NCBI GenBank assembly: GCA_025403435.1
Contig: CM046348.1
Coordinates: 25,169,899 to 25,233,898, forward strand
DNA: 64,000 nucleotides
Source of the DNA: Artocarpus heterophyllus
Lineage: Eukaryota > Streptophyta > Magnoliopsida > Rosales > Moraceae
Direction: 5' to 3'
The notes beneath the pieces were generated by a model. It was not told the origin of the DNA and made no database searches. It was given only the letters and a program-made list of their open reading frames with translations. Both the position numbers and the translations under genes were made by a program. Of the stretch, positions 1 to 12,464 are shown in pieces. The stretch's first letter is position 1. The number at the start of each line of letters is the position of its first letter.

Positions 1-699
1 AGCTGTTTATTATTATTTTGCTTGTGGCTTTGTATGATTGTTTTGCTTGTCTGCATTATAATATGATTTGCTATGTATGTTGATAACATGTTATATAGAA
101 TAGGGAGTGCCGCTCATTAAAAATTGATTATGTATGTTTTAAAAATAAAAGCTTGGTTTTTGCAAAGATTGAGTGGGAGAAGGTTTTCAAAGAGAGGACC
201 TATGGCCTCTATCGTTAGTCCATAGGTAGCACATGGTGGTTTCGACCTTTAGGAAGGGACTTCATCATGTACCAGGTTAGATCTCTGAAAGGACAAGATA
301 TTTTAACATGATTTATAGTTGCACACCCCTAAGTGGTGATTATAAATCATAGATAAAATAATTGAAACAATGGTTATACACTCAAGTTAATTTTATTATT
401 AACCTCCCCTAAGAGCTTTATTAATAAAATTAATGGCCAAAGAAAACGATTATTATATATGCTAGATCGACAGGTCTTGGATGACATATATTAATCAGGA
501 GGAGATCTGTGTTTCTAATTGAATTTGCCAAGTCTCCCTTAGAAATTATCATTGTAAGGTTATGATATTTTCAAGATTTTGACACATAAACACAATTGTA
601 TGTTGACTTGATTGTGTTTTCTTACTAAATTGTTGTGGGATGTTTGCTTAAATTTGGTATATGATTCTTTATTGTAGATTAAAATATCTAAAAACACTT

Positions 700-1640
700 T
701 ATCTTTAATACTCGATAAAAACCAATTAACAGGCAAGAATTACAATGATTGGAAAAGGAACCTAAATATCATCCTAGCCTTTAAAAAACTAAAATTTGTG
801 TTGATGATACTGTGTCCTCCCAAACCTACTAGGGAATCCACTAATGTGCAAATCTAAGCATATGACTGCTGAAAAGATGCTAATAATTAGGTCTGGTGTT
901 ATGTTATAGCTAGTATTATAACATACTGTAGGCTCAACATGAAGACTATGAGACTATGAAGCAGATCTTGGATAATCTTGAAGACATGTTTGGAGGCCAA
1001 GCTATAACAAAGACCGAGGATGTTTGTGAATGAGCATATGATGTTGATCATTGGTTACCTTGTTGAGGCTCAAGCCCATAAAGTTGATATTGATGCAGAG
1101 TCATAGATAACTATGGTTTTTGAGACTTTGTCAAAGGAGTCATCTCTTTTAGAGCTTTGTATAATCCGAGCAATAGATAGGATGTGATCCTAACGGAGTT
1201 GATGAAACAGTTATAGGAGTTCAAAAATCTGATCAAAGAAACTCCTACGGGTGGCGAGGCCAACTTGGCGGCTGTATTCAGTTCCAATCCTAACCTTGGG
1301 AATAGAAGGAAGTAGAAGGCTAAGAATGGGAGCAAATGGCAAGAACAAGAAGAAGAAAAAAAAGGAACCAAAAGGAGCTCAAGTGCTTTTTCTATGGGAA
1401 GTTCAAGCACATCAAGGAGAATTACAAAGACTTTCTTTCCCAAGGAGGTAGGTATGATCTTCTGGTTATTGAAACTTGTTTGGTTAAGGAATCATGTGAC
1501 ACTTGGGTCATAGATTCTGGAGCAACTAATCATGTTCGTGTTTCTCTGCAGGGGTTCAAAGAAACGAGAAGTCTGCTACATGAAGACTTCATGCTTCAGA
1601 TAGGCGATGGATCCTTGGTGTTGGCGAAGCAGTAAGAGAT
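700..1640 (+). pseudogene. Copia gag and protease remnant
   Basis: At about 718 the frame reads DKNQLTGKNYNDWKRNL, the usual start of the copia gag domain, followed by several stops. Around 1370-1440 a Lys-rich stretch precedes a damaged CCHC knuckle (CFFYGKFKHIKENY), in which the second Cys is Tyr and the Gly-His spacing is altered. At about 1500-1535 the protease motif VIDSGATNHV is intact, with D-S-G as the catalytic triplet. The gag part contains stops and shifts frame, so no full protein can be made. The reading 1336-1635 is the longest surviving piece. Confidence 0.7.
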
Positions 1641-1929
1641 GTCCATCTTTATTTTGATAATTATAGGAATTTAGTTTTGCTATATTGTTTTTATGTTCCT
1701 AAACTTAAAAGGAATTAAATATCTATAGCTTGTTTATTTAAAGAATTCTATTTAGTTTCTTTTAATAATAAAGTGGTGATTCGTAAAAACAAATCTTTTA
1801 TTTGTGAAGGATGAATGCAAAATAATCTATATTTTATCAAACCTAAGATGAACTTACTACTTAACACTAAGGTTAGTGATAATAACTCTAAAAGACTTAA
1901 AACTTCTCACTCTAATAAGGCCTATCTTT

Positions 1930-2935
1930 GGTATTTGTGACTGGATCATATTAGCCTGAATAGGATTCAAAGGTTGATAAGAGATGGACCTTTGTGTCAC
2001 TTAAAGGTTGAATCTATACCACAATGTGAATTTTGTTTGGAGGGTAAAATGACTAAAAGACTATTTGGGTCTAAGGACAATAGGGCCGAAGGGGTTCTAG
2101 AACTTGTGCATAGCAATGTTTGTGGTCCCATGAACATTCAGGCATGAAGAGGGTGTGAGTATTTCGTCACTTTTATTGATGATTACTCGAGATATGGTTA
2201 TGTCTACCTAATGCATCACAAAAGTAAAACTCTTGACAAGTTTTAGGAGTTTTGGGTTGAAGTGGAAAAGTAATTAGATAAACCCATAAAGGTACTTCGA
2301 TCCGATCAAGGTGGAGAATACCTCTATGATGAGTTCTTGGAACACTTATTACAGCATGGGATTTTATCTCATTTGACTGCGCTGGACACTCCGCAGCAAA
2401 ATGGTGTAGCTGAGAAAAGGAATAGGACATTGTTGGACATGGTCAGGTCTATGATGAGTTACTCATCATTGCCTTTATCCTTTTGAGGATGTGCACTTTA
2501 AACTGCATGTTATCTTTTGAACAATGTGCCTTCAAAATTGGTTCTCAAAACTCCTCATGAGTTGTGGATGGGGAAGAAGACATTCTTAAATCATATGCCC
2601 ATATGGGAATGTTTGACTCATGTCTTGTATAAGGAAGCAAATAAGTTGGAGGCATGTTCGAAAGTTTGTGTGTTTGTAGGATATCCAAAAGGGACTAAAG
2701 GGGCTTATTTCAATATCCCAAAGGAAAAATAAAGTTGTTGTTTAAATGAATGCAATGTTCCTTGATGAAAGTTACATGAAAGACTTTAAGGCTCGAAGAA
2801 AAGTGGTACTCGAGGAGTTGGTGAGTGATTCGATCACTCCCAGGGTTCCAAGAGAAACCAATCCAATTAATGTAGACAAGCCAGCCGAACAACAACCTAA
2901 CAGGCTTCGGTGTAGTGGGAGGATCAGGCCTTAAC
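1930..2935 (+). pseudogene. Copia integrase remnant
   Basis: The GAG-pre-integrase zinc region (L-DHISLNRIQRLI) is readable from about 1935. The catalytic core follows, with FVTFIDDYSRYGYVYLM at about 2163-2215 and the segment around DQGGEY (about 2305). The C-terminal part includes VFVGYPKGTKGAYFN at about 2670-2720. Stops such as TAG at about 2247 and TGA at about 2484 break the frame. This is the region into which the Athila-like element jumped in the sister copy, which gives an unbroken reference for that junction. Confidence 0.75.
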
Positions 2936-2979
2936 CCGATAGGTATTGTTCAATGGTGAGGCCTTTTTAATTGAACTAG

Positions 2980-4533
2980 ATGAGCATGACAGAGATCCAT
3001 ATATTTACAAAGAAGCTATGGTGGATGTTGATTCAAAACTCTAGACAAAAGCCATGAACACTGAGATAAAATCTATGGAGACTAATCGGATCTGGGAACT
3101 TGTGGATCTTCTCGAAGGGGTGAAACCCATAGGGTATAAGTAGATCTATAAGAGAAAAAAAGGAGCAAATGGAAAAGTCAAAATCTATAAGGCTAGATTA
3201 GTAACTAAAAGGAAACCTTTTCGCCTGTAGCTATGCTTAAGTCCATCCGCATTCTCTTGTCTCTAGCTGTCGCTCTTAACTACGAAATTTGGTAGATGGA
3301 TGTCAAGACAGCCTTTTTGAATGGTTATCTTGATGAGTCCATATATATGGCATAACTAGACGAGTTCAAGGCTAAGGGTCAAGGGGGTAAGGTTTGTAAG
3401 CTGCTAAAGTCAATTTATGGACTTAAGTAGGCTTCTAGTTCTTGGAAAATAAGATTTGATTAGGTGATCAAGACTTATGGGTTCAAACAAAATGTGGACG
3501 AACCACGTATTTACAAACACATTAAGGATGGAAAGGTGGTTTTTCTACTGCTCTATGTAGATGACATTCTACTAAGTGGCAATGACGTTGTGGGCATTAT
3601 CATAGATCAAATTATGGTTGACCAAGTAGTTTGACATGAAAGATTTAGGTGAAACTAATTATGTTCTCGGTATCTAGATCTTTCACGATAGAAAGAACAG
3701 AATGATAACTTTGTCTCAAACAAGCTACATGGAAAAAATTCTCAAGAGGTTTGCAACACAGCATTCCAAGAAAGGTGGGCAACCATCTAGGTTAGAATTA
3801 CTCTTTCTAAGACTCACCAAAGTTTGATGAGGAAAGAGAATACATGAAGAAGGTGCCCTATGCTTCAACAGTGGGTAATCTCATGTATGTCATGCTTTGT
3901 ACACGACCAAATATTAGTTATGCAGTCGGGATAGTAAGTCAGTCTTAGTCGGATTTGTGACCAAACCACTGGGTAGCAGTCAAGCATATTTTCAAGTACT
4001 TGAGAAGAACTCAAGGGTATATACTTGTATATTCAGGTGACAATTTTACACCTTTAGGATATACTGATTTAGATTTTCAATCCTATCCAGATTCAAGGGG
4101 ATCAACTTCTAGTTTTGTGTTTACTCTAGGCAGTGAAGCCAATGTTTGGAGAAATGTCAAGCAAGATTGCACTTCGGATTCAACAATGGAAGCCTAGTAT
4201 GTGGCAGCTAGTGATGCTTCAAAAGAAGCAATGTGGCTTTGGAAGTTCCTTGGGGATCTTTAGATAGTTCCTGGCATGGAAAAGGCAGTTTCGCTATATT
4301 ATGACAACATTACAATGATAGCTAATGCTAAGGCACTAAGATTTCACAAGAAGAGTAAGCATATTCATCGGAAGTATCATGTGATAAAGGAATTCGTTGA
4401 GGGTGGGCATGTTGCTATATGCAAAATCACATCTAAGAACAATTTAGCTGATCCACTCATGAAGATACTAACTATGAGGGTCTTCAAGAGGCATGTGGAA
4501 ACATGGGGATACGTGATATGTCATATTTACTAA
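2980..4533 (+). pseudogene. Copia reverse transcriptase and RNase H remnant
   Basis: The RT start is visible at about 3050 (NTEIKSMETNRIWELVDL). The polymerase motif LYVDDILLS appears at about 3553, so the YVDD site itself survives. RNase H begins near 4180 and ends with KSKHIHRKYHVIKEFVEGGH at about 4345-4405, the usual copia C-terminal block. Stops in frame (for example 3142, 3199 and 3295) and small shifts show it is dead. The last codons end about 20 bases before the LTR at 4553. Confidence 0.8.
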
Positions 4534-4552
4534 CTTAGTGCAAGTGGGAGAT

Positions 4553-5327
4553 TGGTGGACATATATGCCCTAAGGAGTAAAATATTGTAACATGTTTTTG
4601 GAGATATTATATTAATAAAGAATTTATTTATTAGTCATTTACCAAATGTTGTCCTCTTTGTGTTCATATTTGTTGAATATATATTAAGCAAACGAAAGCC
4701 TAAGACTATCGGTCTATGCCTTTAGTAATCAAGCATATGATTGACAGATTATACGGAAGACATGATTTTGAAGGTGATGGTCTAAATCATAAGATCTACA
4801 ATCGAGGGAATAAAGTTTGGCACTTTCTTCATGCTAAGATTGTTATGTTGTCTACATCCCAGATGGGAGATGGCATGTCTTGGCCAATGGAGTTAGACTT
4901 CATGAGTAGAAACATTAATACATTGTCATAGATGACGATGTATTAGATCGGGCTATAAAGTGCAGTTGATTTGGATTAATAATTCTATTTGTGCAAATTA
5001 ATTCACTTTAGATAATCATATGTATTGTATCTTAATCTTAAAAGGACTAATAGGCCCGTTATTTTGACTGATGTCTTTTGGTATATCAAAGGATGACATC
5101 CTGACTTTGTGATGGTACACGTACCAGTATGTTAGAGACATGACTCTTGATAGCGTAGGCCTATTATTCATACATATAGAATCCATAGCTCCATTGGTGG
5201 AGTCAATGATATTCTCTTATATACGTTACTCTGTAATTAGAAAACTGGAGCGTTTAACCATTTGGATGTATAGGTGTAACCGAATGATATCTGTCTTTGG
5301 ATGGTAAGTTTTCTAATGGTGGGATAA
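4553..5327 (+). repeat. Angela-family LTR fragment A (first ~770 bases)
   Basis: It starts TGGTGGACAT, a mutated form of TGTTGGACAT. It follows base by base the first ~765 bases of the complete solo LTR at 57864-59890, then stops abruptly at a junction with an unrelated copia coding fragment. It is the 3' LTR of the element at 1-4552, truncated at its far end. Confidence 0.85.
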
Positions 5328-6980
5328 GCAAGAAAAAAAAGAGCTAAATTAAATGATAAGCAAGTTGGCATTTCTAATATTATTGATGTTCCTGAAGAGC
5401 CCAATACAATAGTTGACATAGCTAAAGAAATAAACCCAAAATAGGTTAATGTACCTAAAAATGATGTTAATGAAGAGGTCTCAATAAGTTAGGTCATTTT
5501 AGGAAAGAGACGAAACTGAAATATAACTGTTGATGACAATATATTTGCATTTGGAGTAGCTATTGATATTACAAAAGAAAATGAGGATCTTGAACCAAAG
5601 TCTATTGAAGATGATTGGCCAAAATGGAAAGACATCTTTTAGGTAGAATTAAATTCAATTGAAGAACATCAAGTTTTTAGGCCTCTTTTGTAAACACTTG
5701 AAGGTGTAGAACTAGTAGGCTACAAGTGGGAATTTGTGCAAAAAAGTAATAAGATAAATAAAGTTGTCAAATACAAAGCATGACTTGCAGCACAAGGTTT
5801 TTCGCAGAGACCAAGTATTGATTATTAGGAGACATATTGTTTAGTGGTGGATGCAATTATGTTTAGATTTTTTATTAGCCTAGCAATTTCAAAAGGAATT
5901 CATATGCGTCTAATGAATGTAATGGCTTAACTGTATGGATCACTTGATAGTGACATTTACATGAAAGTCTTTAAAGGGCAAAAAATCTATGAAGCATGAA
6001 ATTTAAAACCTTAGAAAATGTATTCGATTAATCTTTATATGGATTAAAGCAATCTGGATGCATGTGATATAAACGTCTCTATGAATAACTTTTGAAGAAA
6101 AGATATATTAAAAATCTAATCTACCCATGTGTTTTTATTAAAAAGTCAAATTCTAGATTTACTATTACTATAGTTTATGTCGATAATTTGAATATTATTA
6201 GGACTCATCAAGAGGTTACAGATACAACAACATATTTGAAAAATGAACTTGAAATGAAGGATTTAGGAAAAACAAAATTTGTCTCAGCATGCAGTTCAAG
6301 CATTTGATAGGAGAGATTTTTGTTCATCAGTTAATATATATTGAAAGGTATTAAAGCATTTTAATATGGATAAATCCCATCCGATGAGTTCTCCTATAGT
6401 TATACAATCCCTTGATGTGAAAAAGGATCCTTTTCATCCTCAAGATAAGGATGAAGAAATTCTTGGACCAAAGTACCATATCTTATTGTTATTGGTGCAC
6501 TAACGTATCTTACTAACAACACAAGACTCGACATAGCATTCTCTATTGGTTTACTTGCAAGATATAGTTCTTCACCAACTTGAAGACATTGGAATAGTCT
6601 CAAACAAATACTTCATTATCTTCGTGGTATATGGGTTTGTATTATGCTTAGGATTCAGTCAGAATTGATTGGATATGTCGATGCAAGATATTTGTTTGAT
6701 CAATATAAAACACAATCACAAATAGGTTATTTGTTTGCATATGGTGGCACAACTATATGTTGCTACTTGATAAAGTAAACCCTAACCGCCACATCTTCAA
6801 ATCATGTTGAGATATCGGCAATTCATGAGGCGAGTCAAGAATGTTTATGGTTAATATCACCAGTACAAGAAATAATAGAAACATGTGATATTCCATTCAA
6901 TAAAAAAAGTCCAATAGTGCTATACGAGGAAAATGTAGCTTGTATTGCCCAACTTAAAGGAGGTTACATAAAAAGGAGAC
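5328..6980 (+). pseudogene. Foreign copia RT-RNase H fragment between LTR pieces
   Basis: The plus-strand reading with many stops gives WPKWKDIF at about 5620, GYKWEFVQKSN at about 5720, a damaged GFSQRPSIDY segment at about 5800 and GSLDSDIYMKVF at about 5938. These are the conserved blocks of copia RT. The catalytic site at about 6177 reads YVDN instead of YVDD. RNase H follows, with GALTYLTNNTRLDIAFSIGL at about 6490 and the end of the domain near 6970, where the sequence stops mid-domain. The wording differs from the Angela copies, so this belongs to another copia lineage. No LTR of its own is seen. Confidence 0.75.
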
Positions 6981-7503
6981 ACAATCATATGTGATATGTC
7001 TTAATCCTAAAATGAATTGATGAGCCCGTATTCTTGACTTGTGTCTTTTGATATGCCAAAGAGTAACATCCTAATTTGATGATCGCATGCATGCTAGTAC
7101 ATTAGAGACACAACTCTTGATTGACATAGATTGCTATTCATAGATACAAAATCTATAGCTCTTTTGTAGAGTTAATGATGTTCTCTTATAAGAATTATCA
7201 TGTAATTGGAAAACAACTGGAATCTTAGCTCTAGGTTTTCTCAAGTGGTTGGAAGGAGAGTCACCGGAGGAGAAGCTATATGAGATGCGACCACCCACAC
7301 ATCGATCATGGATAGACAACAGCAAGAAAGACTAGTTGGCTGAAGCTCTTTTGGAAGATTCTTCTCTAGATAGAGTTTTATGTTGTCTTAAGGAAGGTAC
7401 GTAAGATCTATTATTAATTTATGTACTTAGCATGTCAAACTTGTTATTTAGAAAAGACTTTGATTTAAAATTTTAAAATTCCGCTGTGTATCATTTTCTA
7501 ACA
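6981..7503 (+). repeat. Angela-family LTR fragment B, internally deleted
   Basis: Bases 6981-7224 match the part of the reference LTR at about 58322-58560. The match then jumps to the last ~290 bases of the reference (from about 59595) and ends at the terminal TTCTAACA at 7503. About 1 kb of the LTR middle is missing. It overlaps fragment A in LTR coordinates, so the two are not halves of one LTR split by an insertion. Confidence 0.75.
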
Positions 7504-7759
7504 ATATCCTGGGAGATGGATGCCAATCAACCTCGTGCACATCCAGTGAGTGATATTAACCTTTCTAGATTCATATTGAATTAGTTGTTATTTTCTTTCC
7601 TATATTGTGATATTGTTGTTGTAGTTTCTATTTCATTAATAATATTATTCTAGTTTCTATTTGTTATTCTATGATATTTTTGTAACAGTTCTTTCATTCT
7701 TGAATTCACGGCATCCTTGGCGTTGTCAGTATTTGCATCAACCTGGTTGGGGTGAAATG
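7504..7759. other. Unassigned spacer between LTR fragments
   Basis: These 256 bases are T-rich, with no coding frame of note and no match to the other repeats in the window that I could see. They lie between the terminal CA of LTR fragment B and the first TG of fragment C. Confidence 0.4.
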
Positions 7760-8204
7760 TGTTAGACTATGTGCCATAAGGATTAAATGATGTAATAGTT
7801 TTTTTGGAGAGATTTAATCAACAAAGAGTTTATTATTTTCATATATCAAATGTTGTCCTCTTCATGTTCATTTCAATTGAATATATGATAAGCAAAAAAG
7901 GTCTGAAACTGTCAGTCTAAACCTTTAAGATCATGCATATGATCAACAGATTATGCGGAAGACATGAATCATAAAGGCGATAGTCTACATGACAAGGTTC
8001 ACAGTTGAGAGAATAAAGCTAGACATTTTATTCATGCTAAGATTATTATGTTGCCTACATCCCTAACGAGAGATGCATGTCTTAGTCATTGGAGTTGGAC
8101 TCTGTGAGTAGAAACATTGGTATATTTTCATAGGTGATGATATATTGGATTAGGACAAAGTCAAATTGATTTGATTAATAATTCTATTTGTTTAAATTAG
8201 CTTA
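7760..8204 (+). repeat. Angela-family LTR fragment C (first ~445 bases)
   Basis: It begins TGTTAGACTATGTGCC and matches the start of the reference LTR through the segment containing the phrase GTGATGATATATTGGAT. It breaks off at about 8204, exactly where similarity to the Tat-type gypsy LTR begins. It is truncated, not complete. Confidence 0.8.
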
Positions 8205-8803
8205 GTTGCCATGCTCAAGAAGGTCATTGAGAAGAGAAATTCACAATTCCATGTGCTCGGTTCTTTCTCCCGAGGTGCCCCTTAAAGCTACCATTGGCAC
8301 TGGTTGTGAACAGGGCATCGCCTCCTCAGGAAGAACTTATGCTTGGGTTAGACTATCAGAGCCTACACTTAGGCAACAACTCACCACAGAAAGTCGACAT
8401 ATGGCCTCATTACAACCCTCAAATGGAGACCAAATCTCTTACAAGAATCATGACACTTGTCACCAGCCATATGTCACATCATGATGGGACACACGGGTCA
8501 TAGGTCAAATTGCCTAATACGCAGTTCAAGTGGTAGCCTATAAATTGAGCACATTTACTCCAGCTCAATGTAACGTGCCCCTTCCCACCTAACCTTAATC
8601 CCGAACTCTACAAAACAGGTACCTAACTTGAGCGTCTGAGAGCCTTTGGCCATCACTACACTGGTGTCCCCTTACCAATAATGCGTCCCTCTTCATGTAT
8701 AGGTTTACCCCAGGAAGCAGAGTCAAGTAGGAGGAGTCATCCAACCACTATGCGTAGCCGCATGTGGTGTTAATATGCAGTAGACCAAGACCAAACATCA
8801 ACA
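8205..8803 (+). repeat. 5' LTR of the Tat-type element, left end missing
   Basis: Bases from TTGCCATGCTCAAGAAGG match the 3' LTR copy starting near 39461 (TGCCGTGCTTGGGAAGG). About 50-55 bases present at the start of the 3' copy (39409 on) are missing here. The LTR ends near ...CATCAACA at 8803, three bases before a primer-binding-like site. Confidence 0.75.
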
Positions 8804-8806
8804 TTT

Positions 8807-8820
8807 TGGCGCTAGAAGGA
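8807..8820 (+). other. Primer-binding-like site of the Tat-type element
   Basis: TGGCGCTAGAAGGA lies three bases after the LTR end, where a tRNA primer site is expected. I cannot say with confidence which tRNA it would pair with. Confidence 0.5.
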
Positions 8821-9479
8821 AGGCCCTTTACGTTTCCAACATTTTCACTTAGCAGCCACATTTCCCAACAGCCGTACTTAGCATGGGTACCAGATGAAAC
8901 ACCAGGTACGACAGTACTCGACAAGAGGGGTCGAGTAATGCCTAGAACCAGAACCAGAACATGCCTCAGGCAACGAGGACCTAGTTAGACGGCCAGGCTA
9001 GTGAAGTTAGAGCAGATTAGGCCACTCAAGATCTGATCTCCAAGCTGACTATCGTGGTCGCCTACTCAAGAAACAGATAGCGCAGTAACAAGCATAGTAG
9101 CAACCGTCCCTTACTCTCCTTCCCCCAACCTAGGAAGACTAGGTGGGTGGTCGAGCAGGGTAGAAGGGTGACTCTTAGAATGAAGCAAACTTCGAGCATA
9201 CCAAATAGACCTCAAAAGGCATATCAACGAACATCAGGCTAGTCTGAGAAGGTCGAATCTATCCTCACAAGGTTCCTAGGCTTCAGTCTTTGATAGGCTC
9301 AGGGACCAAGGGACTTGCCCTGCTTAAGTCGACCAGAGAAAAGAGGCGACAAGGTAGAGGATGGTGCCCAGTACAAGGTAAAACTACCTAGAGGTACCAA
9401 CAGTCGTCAACTACGAGTCCTATAGCGGTAAATCGACTAGATCAAGAACAATAGCCTTTCATCGACACAATTATGTAGG

Positions 9480-10330
9480 CCCTCAAGCCAAACAAGTTCA
9501 AGATACCATGGAGGCTGATGAGCACCTAGAACTTTACAGAGTTCACATGCTCCTCCAAAACGCTAGTGACATTGCTATGAGTAAAGCATTTTCACTCAAC
9601 TTGACGGGTCCAACTCGGTAATGGTTTTGCCACATCAAGCCAGGCACAATGTCCTTGTTCTATAAGCTATTTGACTCATTCTCGGCTGCATTCTCCACAT
9701 CTCGGAGCAGGAAGAAGTAGGTGATCCATTTTTATGCTATTAAGCAAGATGATAGAGATGTGAAAGACTACATTAATCACTTCATCCAAGCAGCATTAGA
9801 GGTGAGGCACTTGGAAGACAAAACTCTGAAACATGCCATCTTGATGGGGCCTAGGGACAAAAACTTGATATGATCGCTCGCCCTCGAGTAGCTGATCACG
9901 TTTTCCTAAATACTCGGTTATGCTCAAAGACATGTCGATGCGACTGATTACATGAAGAGCCGTAGGGAAGGAGAAGGCAGCAGTAGTAGCAAGAAAGATA
10001 AGAAACAGGGAGATCCACCTGAGCAGCCTATGATCGACCAGAACAAGAAACCAAAAACCAACAAATCCAAAGTCCTTACTGGAAATTCCAAAGCTATACA
10101 ACCCTGGTAGCCACCATTGACGAGGTGTTAAACGAGGTGAGCAACTGAAACAAGTTAATGAATTTGCCTCTGTTAAAGGGCAACTGACCTAAAAGAGATC
10201 AGAAAACGTATTGTAACTTTCACAAGGACATCGGGCATAACACTCACGACTACATTCAACTAAAGGATCAAATTGAAAAGCTCATCCTAGAAGGGCATCT
10301 AAGAGAGTTTGTTGAGTACTCCTAGCACCG
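9480..10330 (+). pseudogene. Tat-type gag remnant
   Basis: The frame with stops reads FKIPW, then LYRVHMLLQNASDIAM, LTGPTR (stop) WFCHIKPG and LFDSFSAAFS. These are the conserved blocks of the retrotransposon gag domain. At about 10198-10260 comes YCNFHKDIGHNTHDY, the C-x2-H-x4-GH form of the zinc box used by Tat elements, with the last Cys changed to Tyr. Several TAG and TGA codons lie inside (for example about 9619, 9717 and 9871). Confidence 0.75.
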
Positions 10331-10559
10331 ACATTAGGAGAAATGACCAACCGGCTTAAGAAGGCCAGCCTAGGCCACACAACGATGGTGGGAAAGCCCC
10401 AGACTTGCCAAACATCATGCACATGATCTTTGGCAGGCTTGTCACTAGGGACACCTTGAGTGGCCTATAGACATATGCTCGGGAGGCCAAGCTAATCAAA
10501 AGAGGAGACCTGATGAACACGTCCAAATATATCAACAAGATCTACCGTCAAGAGGACGT

Positions 10560-11300
10560 TCCCATCAACTTTACAGAGGAAGAGGTGGATAGACTTATTT
10601 ATCCGCATAACGATGCTCTAGTGTGCGAGCTTTAGATAGCCAACAACATCGTTCGGTGCATGCTGATCGATAATGGTAGCTCGGCCGCTATCTTATTTAA
10701 GAAAGCCTTTGACAAGCTTAAGATTAGCAATGCCATGTTGATCCTGGTCTAGACGCCACTGTACAGTTTCTCAGGGGAGTGTGTTCGAGCTATAGGCATG
10801 ATTTGCTTGCACGTTACATTTGGTGAAGGTGCTGCTTGGCTAACGCACCTTATGGAGTTCCTTGTCGATGACAAGCCTTCCTAGCACAATATCATTATCA
10901 GCCGATTGACTCTCAATGCTCTCAAGACCATAGTCTCGACCTACCACCTAGCAATGAAGTTTCAAAGTGAGAACCAAGTAAGAGTGATAAGGTCATGGTA
11001 GAAGGATTCCCAGAAGTACTACACTAAGGCCGTCAAGGAAGCAGCAGCTTGGTAATTGAACATCTCAGCCATTTTCAAAGTAGACAAGATAGAATTCCTT
11101 ACCAAGCAGGAGCTGAAGATGTTATCTGACCTTGACCCTAAACTGCTAGAAGAGGAGGCGCGAGCCATGCCTACAGAAGACTTGGTGTTGTATCACTTAG
11201 ACCTCGGGCACCCCAAACGAATGGTCCAATTAAGATCTGAGCAGACCTGTAGAAGTTCCTAACGGAATATTGGGACATGTTTGCCTAGTCCCATGAGGAC
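10560..11300 (+). pseudogene. Tat-type protease remnant
   Basis: Around 10650-10690 the frame reads CMLIDNGSSAAILF. D-N-G-S-S stands where the aspartic protease has D-T/S-G-S/A, a variant common in this lineage. Stops flank it on both sides (about 10633 and 10750). The linker to RT contains a surviving 68-codon piece at 11056-11262. Confidence 0.7.
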
Positions 11301-11379
11301 ATGCCTGGGATCAACCTAAGCATCATCAGCCATCACCTGAATATCCATCCCGGACACAAGCCAATCATCTAAAAGATAA

Positions 11380-12240
11380 GAGCATTTAGCCTAAAGAGGT
11401 ATACCATAATCAATGAAGAAGTTCAAAAGCTCCTGAAGGCTGGATTTATCCGAGAGGTTATGTATCTGAAGTGGCTAACGAACATGGTCTTGGTTGGAAA
11501 AGCCAACGAAAAGTGGTGGGTGTGTATCGACTTTATCAACCTAACCAACGCCTACCTAAAAGATTGTTTCATGCTATCCTAGATTGACCAATTGGTAGAT
11601 GCAACCACCGGGCATGAGCTATTGAGTCTCACAAATGCTTACTCTAGCTACGATCAAATCAGGATAGCCGAAGAAGACTAAGTGAATACCGCATTCACCA
11701 CAGGCCAAGGATTGTTTTTCTACGTGGTCATGCTGTTTGGGTTGAAGAACACAGGGGCCACTTACTAGTGCCTATCTCGATTGATCCAAAAAACTATGGA
11801 AATGTATGTTGGCGGCTTGCTTGTCGAATCAGTCCAAGCAGCTAACCACATCACCGATCTTCGAGATAACTTTGACATATTTTGGGAATACATTATGAAG
11901 CTCAACTCGGCACTCAAGAGGAGGTTTAAATGGAGTAGGGAGTGTGAGGAAGCACTCTAGAATCTCAAGAAATATTTGGCCACATCCCTGCTCCTATCCA
12001 AACCTCTATCAGGAGAGATACTCTATGCCTACCTAGCTGTTTCCAAAAAGACAGTCAACTTGGTCCTCATTTAAGAAGAAGAAAAAGTTCAAAAGTCACT
12101 TTACTACACCAGCAAGGCCTTCTAGGGGCCGAAGAGAGGTACCCTCTACTTGAGAAGTTAGCACTTTCCCTCGTCGCCTCTACCCAAAAACTTTGACCAT
12201 ATTTCCAGGGCATATAGTTCGAGTTCCGATCAAGTATTCC
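11380..12240 (+). pseudogene. Tat-type reverse transcriptase remnant, catalytic site lost
   Basis: The frame gives EVQKLLKAGFIREV, WWVCIDFINLTNAYLKD and TAFTTGQGLFFYVVMLFGLKN, the standard RT blocks. The catalytic motif at about 11807 reads MYVGGLL, so both Asp of YVDD are Gly. Just after (about 11905) the text jumps from MKLN to LKRRFKWSRECEEAL, skipping the thumb and connection region. I estimate ~80 residues are gone. The enzyme cannot work. Confidence 0.8.
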
Positions 12241-12464
12241 CTGCGCCAAATTCTCCAAAATCTAGAAATTTCTAATCAAATGACTAAGTGGTTTGTAGAG
12301 TTTGAGGAATTTGACATACATTTCATGCCTCGGACAGCCATAAAATCCTAAGCTCTGGCTGACTTTACTAGAGAATTCATAGATACTAGGCAAGCTACCC
12401 CTTCAGTTGAGAAGGCACCCTTCAAAGATCTCGATTCACCCAACAACAGCATTACTAAGCCCTA

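Larger units (their letters stand above)
1..4552 (+). mobile_element. Ty1/copia element (Angela/Tork-like), internal region, decayed, 5' end outside window
   Basis: The order on the plus strand is untranslated leader (about 1-690), gag remnant (about 700-1440), protease (about 1490-1640), integrase (about 1930-2740), reverse transcriptase (about 2980-4000), RNase H (about 4180-4533), then a purine-rich tract AAGTGGGAGAT and the start of an LTR at 4553. That order, with integrase before RT, defines Ty1/copia. The same internal sequence recurs on the minus strand at 15243-32863, so both belong to one family. The RT and RNase H wording and the ~2 kb LTR suggest the Angela/Tork group. Many stops and frameshifts interrupt the coding region. 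The 5' LTR would lie left of base 1. Confidence 0.85.
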
